From NCBI GenBank assembly GCA_015680685.1, contig MNCI01026671.1:5587-51098 (forward strand): DNA of 45,512 bases, written 5' to 3'. Origin of the DNA: Gnetum montanum (Eukaryota > Streptophyta > Gnetopsida > Gnetales > Gnetaceae). Shown here in pieces: positions 43,899 to 45,512 of the stretch (its first letter is position 1; every line of letters begins with the position of its first letter). A model generated the notes under the pieces. It did no database searches. It saw nothing but the letters and a program-made list of their open reading frames with translations, and had not been told where the DNA came from. The position numbers and the translations under genes were made by a program.

Positions 43899-45512
43899 AT
43901 GAAACCCGTAAACACCACTGCTGCCACCGCCCAAGTCACCGACGTCACGGGCATCATGGCCGTCCAATAGCCCGCATCACAACCCACAGCGGGGCACCGC
44001 CGGTCCTTAAGATTACAAGGGAGAAACCCAACCTCTAACATTATAACCCAGGACTAGTACAACTTCATATGTGTGAAGATACAAGTTGGTCTGGCAGTAG
44101 ATCGAGCCGAAATGGAGGGAAAGAGGCAGTATGAACTCTTCTATAGGGGGGGACGTGAGTTCATCCCTTCCCGATATGATATAATCCCTGTTCTAGAATA
44201 GTACTCAAAGCTTGTCACACGACTCCTCCTGCAAAGGAGCCAGTCGTTGGATCAGCCTGCAGTGGATTTCCAACCGGAAGAGGAAGACGAGTTCGCTGCC
44301 CAATCTGAGCACGAAGACTCCTATCACACCCTCAGTCCACAAACCCATATTAACCCCATGTTTCATCCAGGCACAGAGGAAGTCATGCCCCTCCAACCCC
44401 TCAGGTTCACCCAGGCACAAGCACCTCCACCAGAAACATCCGCACTGGTTCATGTTCCTCCGGTAACTGACCCGCAATTCAGCATACTCCCTCTCGCTAT
44501 CATCCTCGCTGCAGCAGCTGGCCCGTCCTCGTAAGCACCACCCTCGCACAATAACATGGGAGAAACCTTCGCACCTTGAGTGATAGGGATGCCACATGTG
44601 ATACCAGCATCCACGTCCACCCATTACATCCCCCACGTCCAAACGCATGGGGCCCCTTCCACCGCTGTAACCCAACAAGGGGTTCCTCCACAAAACGTAG
44701 CTAGACAATGGGCAGCGATGGGTATGCCATCACATCAACCCTCTCACGACAATGAGTCACCCCATATGATTCAACCAGCCAACATTCCCCAAGTGCAGCC
44801 CCAATCACAGCAACAACAACCTTTCCCCTATAACGTGCCATCCCTAGTGCCACACGCTATGAACATTCTGCAAGTACTGTCGACTGCACAACTTTCAGCT
44901 TTTCAACCTACCATCCAACAGTCCAACCTATACAATATACCACAACCTCAAGTTGCCATGTTACCAAGTGCCCAAGACTGGGCAGATGTCAAAAAATTAA
45001 TGATGAGGTCAAGCGCCTCAAAACGGCTGCCGACGGAGAACTGAAGGTAGTGGACTTTTACCACGATGACCCCATCAGCCCTTCCATCCCGCCTCTAACC
45101 TTGCCTAAGGGCATATTGTTGCCAACACTAACCAAATATAATGGGGAAATAGACCCCAACACCCATCTCATAACGTTTAGATTAGAATACGCGTTACTCC
45201 AGGCATGGCCCCTGAAACACCGTGAAAATTACGGGTCGGCCTCAGGCGAAGATTCGTAGTTTGAGCAGGAGCGCGCCTCAAATTTGTCTAAGGACAAGTT
45301 TACACTCCATCACACAAGGCAGCGTGGTGAGCGTAATAAGCTCCGAAGACAGGTAAATTTGTCCAAGGACAAGTTTACGCTCCATCGCGCACGGCAGCGT
45401 GGTGAGCGTAATAAGCTCCGAAGACAGGTAAATTTGTCTAAGGACAAGTTTACGCTCCATCACACAAGGCAGCGTGGTGAGCGTAATAAGCTCCGAAGAC
45501 AGGTAAATTTGT
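43899..45512 (+). pseudogene. gag: Gypsy gag of element D, partial at window end
   Basis: ATG at 43899 opens MKPVNTTAATAQVTDVTG. The frame runs with in-frame stops (TAG three times before 44210, TAA at 44532, TGA at 44577-44579) through a Pro/Gln/His-rich region (44247-45044). At the A run 44991-44996 the frame shifts by one base. The next frame gives VKRLKTAADGELKVVDF and the start of the gag core (PPLTLPKGILLPTLTKYNGE, IDPNTHLITF), ending in a TAG at 45257. In the same frame the 75-bp repeats follow. A long low-complexity N-terminal part before the gag core is typical of Tat/Ogre-like gypsy gags. Pol would lie beyond the window. Confidence 0.75.
45279..45512 (+). repeat. 75-bp tandem repeat, in frame with gag
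   Basis: Units begin AAATTTGTCTAAGGACAAG at 45279, 45354, 45429 and 45504 (the last cut by the window end). Copies 1 and 3 differ little; copy 2 differs at several positions (GCTCCATCGCGCACGG). 75 is a multiple of three, and in the gag frame each unit has no stop and encodes a 25-residue basic peptide (NLSKDKFTL, RQRGERNKLRRQV) with about five Arg, three Lys and one or two His. Confidence 0.95.

Noticed and set aside
44205-44708. Minus-strand open frame of 167 codons
   Set aside because: Antisense to the Pro/Gln-rich gag N-terminus of element D; the + strand shows the continuing gag frame.
45278-45463. Minus-strand repeat protein from the 75-bp array
   Set aside because: The + strand carries the gag frame into the array; the reverse frame is open only because each unit is.

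Overview
This window is non-genic, repeat-dominated plant nuclear DNA. It is AT-rich and holds several decayed LTR retrotransposons, one nested pair of insertions, a solo LTR, a mini-SINE and sequencing gaps (176 Ns at 12306-12481, single Ns at 6745 and 43666). I see no intact host gene, rRNA or tRNA gene, CRISPR array or bacterial feature. The mix of Athila-like Ty3/gypsy elements, pol-less copia elements and plant transposon-type accessory ORFs fits a large-genome seed plant. A gymnosperm is my guess, at low confidence.

Layout. (1) 1-2651, minus: a frameshifted accessory pseudogene (globular N-terminus, coiled-coil C-terminus) behind a splice acceptor and a TATA/palindrome promoter at 3113-3206. 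(2) 2930-7286, minus: gypsy element C, with LTR, tRNA-Asp primer site and a long gag carrying one nonsense codon, but no pol. (3) 7287-14430: AT-rich DNA with repeat R copy 1 (8410-9990), a solo LTR with a perfect target duplication (12796-13629) and a 90-bp SINE-like insertion with a 17-bp duplication (14214-14303). (4) 14431-24206, minus: gypsy element B, a full-length Athila-like element with target duplication CATGG, whose gag, protease, RT, RNase H and integrase are all recognisable and all broken. (5) 24207-30790: repeat R copy 2, interrupted by element B and by copia element 1 (25208-30481, minus, gag only). (6) 32034-38534, plus: copia element 2, with target duplication ACCTA, a gag, an internal promoter-like block and a Transposase_32-like accessory ORF, but no pol. 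(7) 38855-40790, plus: a decayed gypsy LTR, primer site and gag (element F). (8) 41713-45512, plus: the 5' part of another gypsy element (D), with a long LTR, a leader saturated with the word TACGC, a decayed gag and an in-frame 75-bp tandem repeat running off the window end.

The most unusual theme is that three unrelated LTR families here carry arrays of short perfect palindromes in U3: GCGATATCGC/CGCGTACGCG (gypsy B/C), GCGTATACGC (gypsy D) and AAGACGTCTT (copia). In two elements (C and copia 2) a second copy of that promoter-type block, with its own TATA box, lies inside the element after gag and directly before an accessory ORF. I infer a recurring 'gag, internal U3-like promoter, accessory ORF' architecture. 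It rests on motif arrangement only and needs comparative and expression data.
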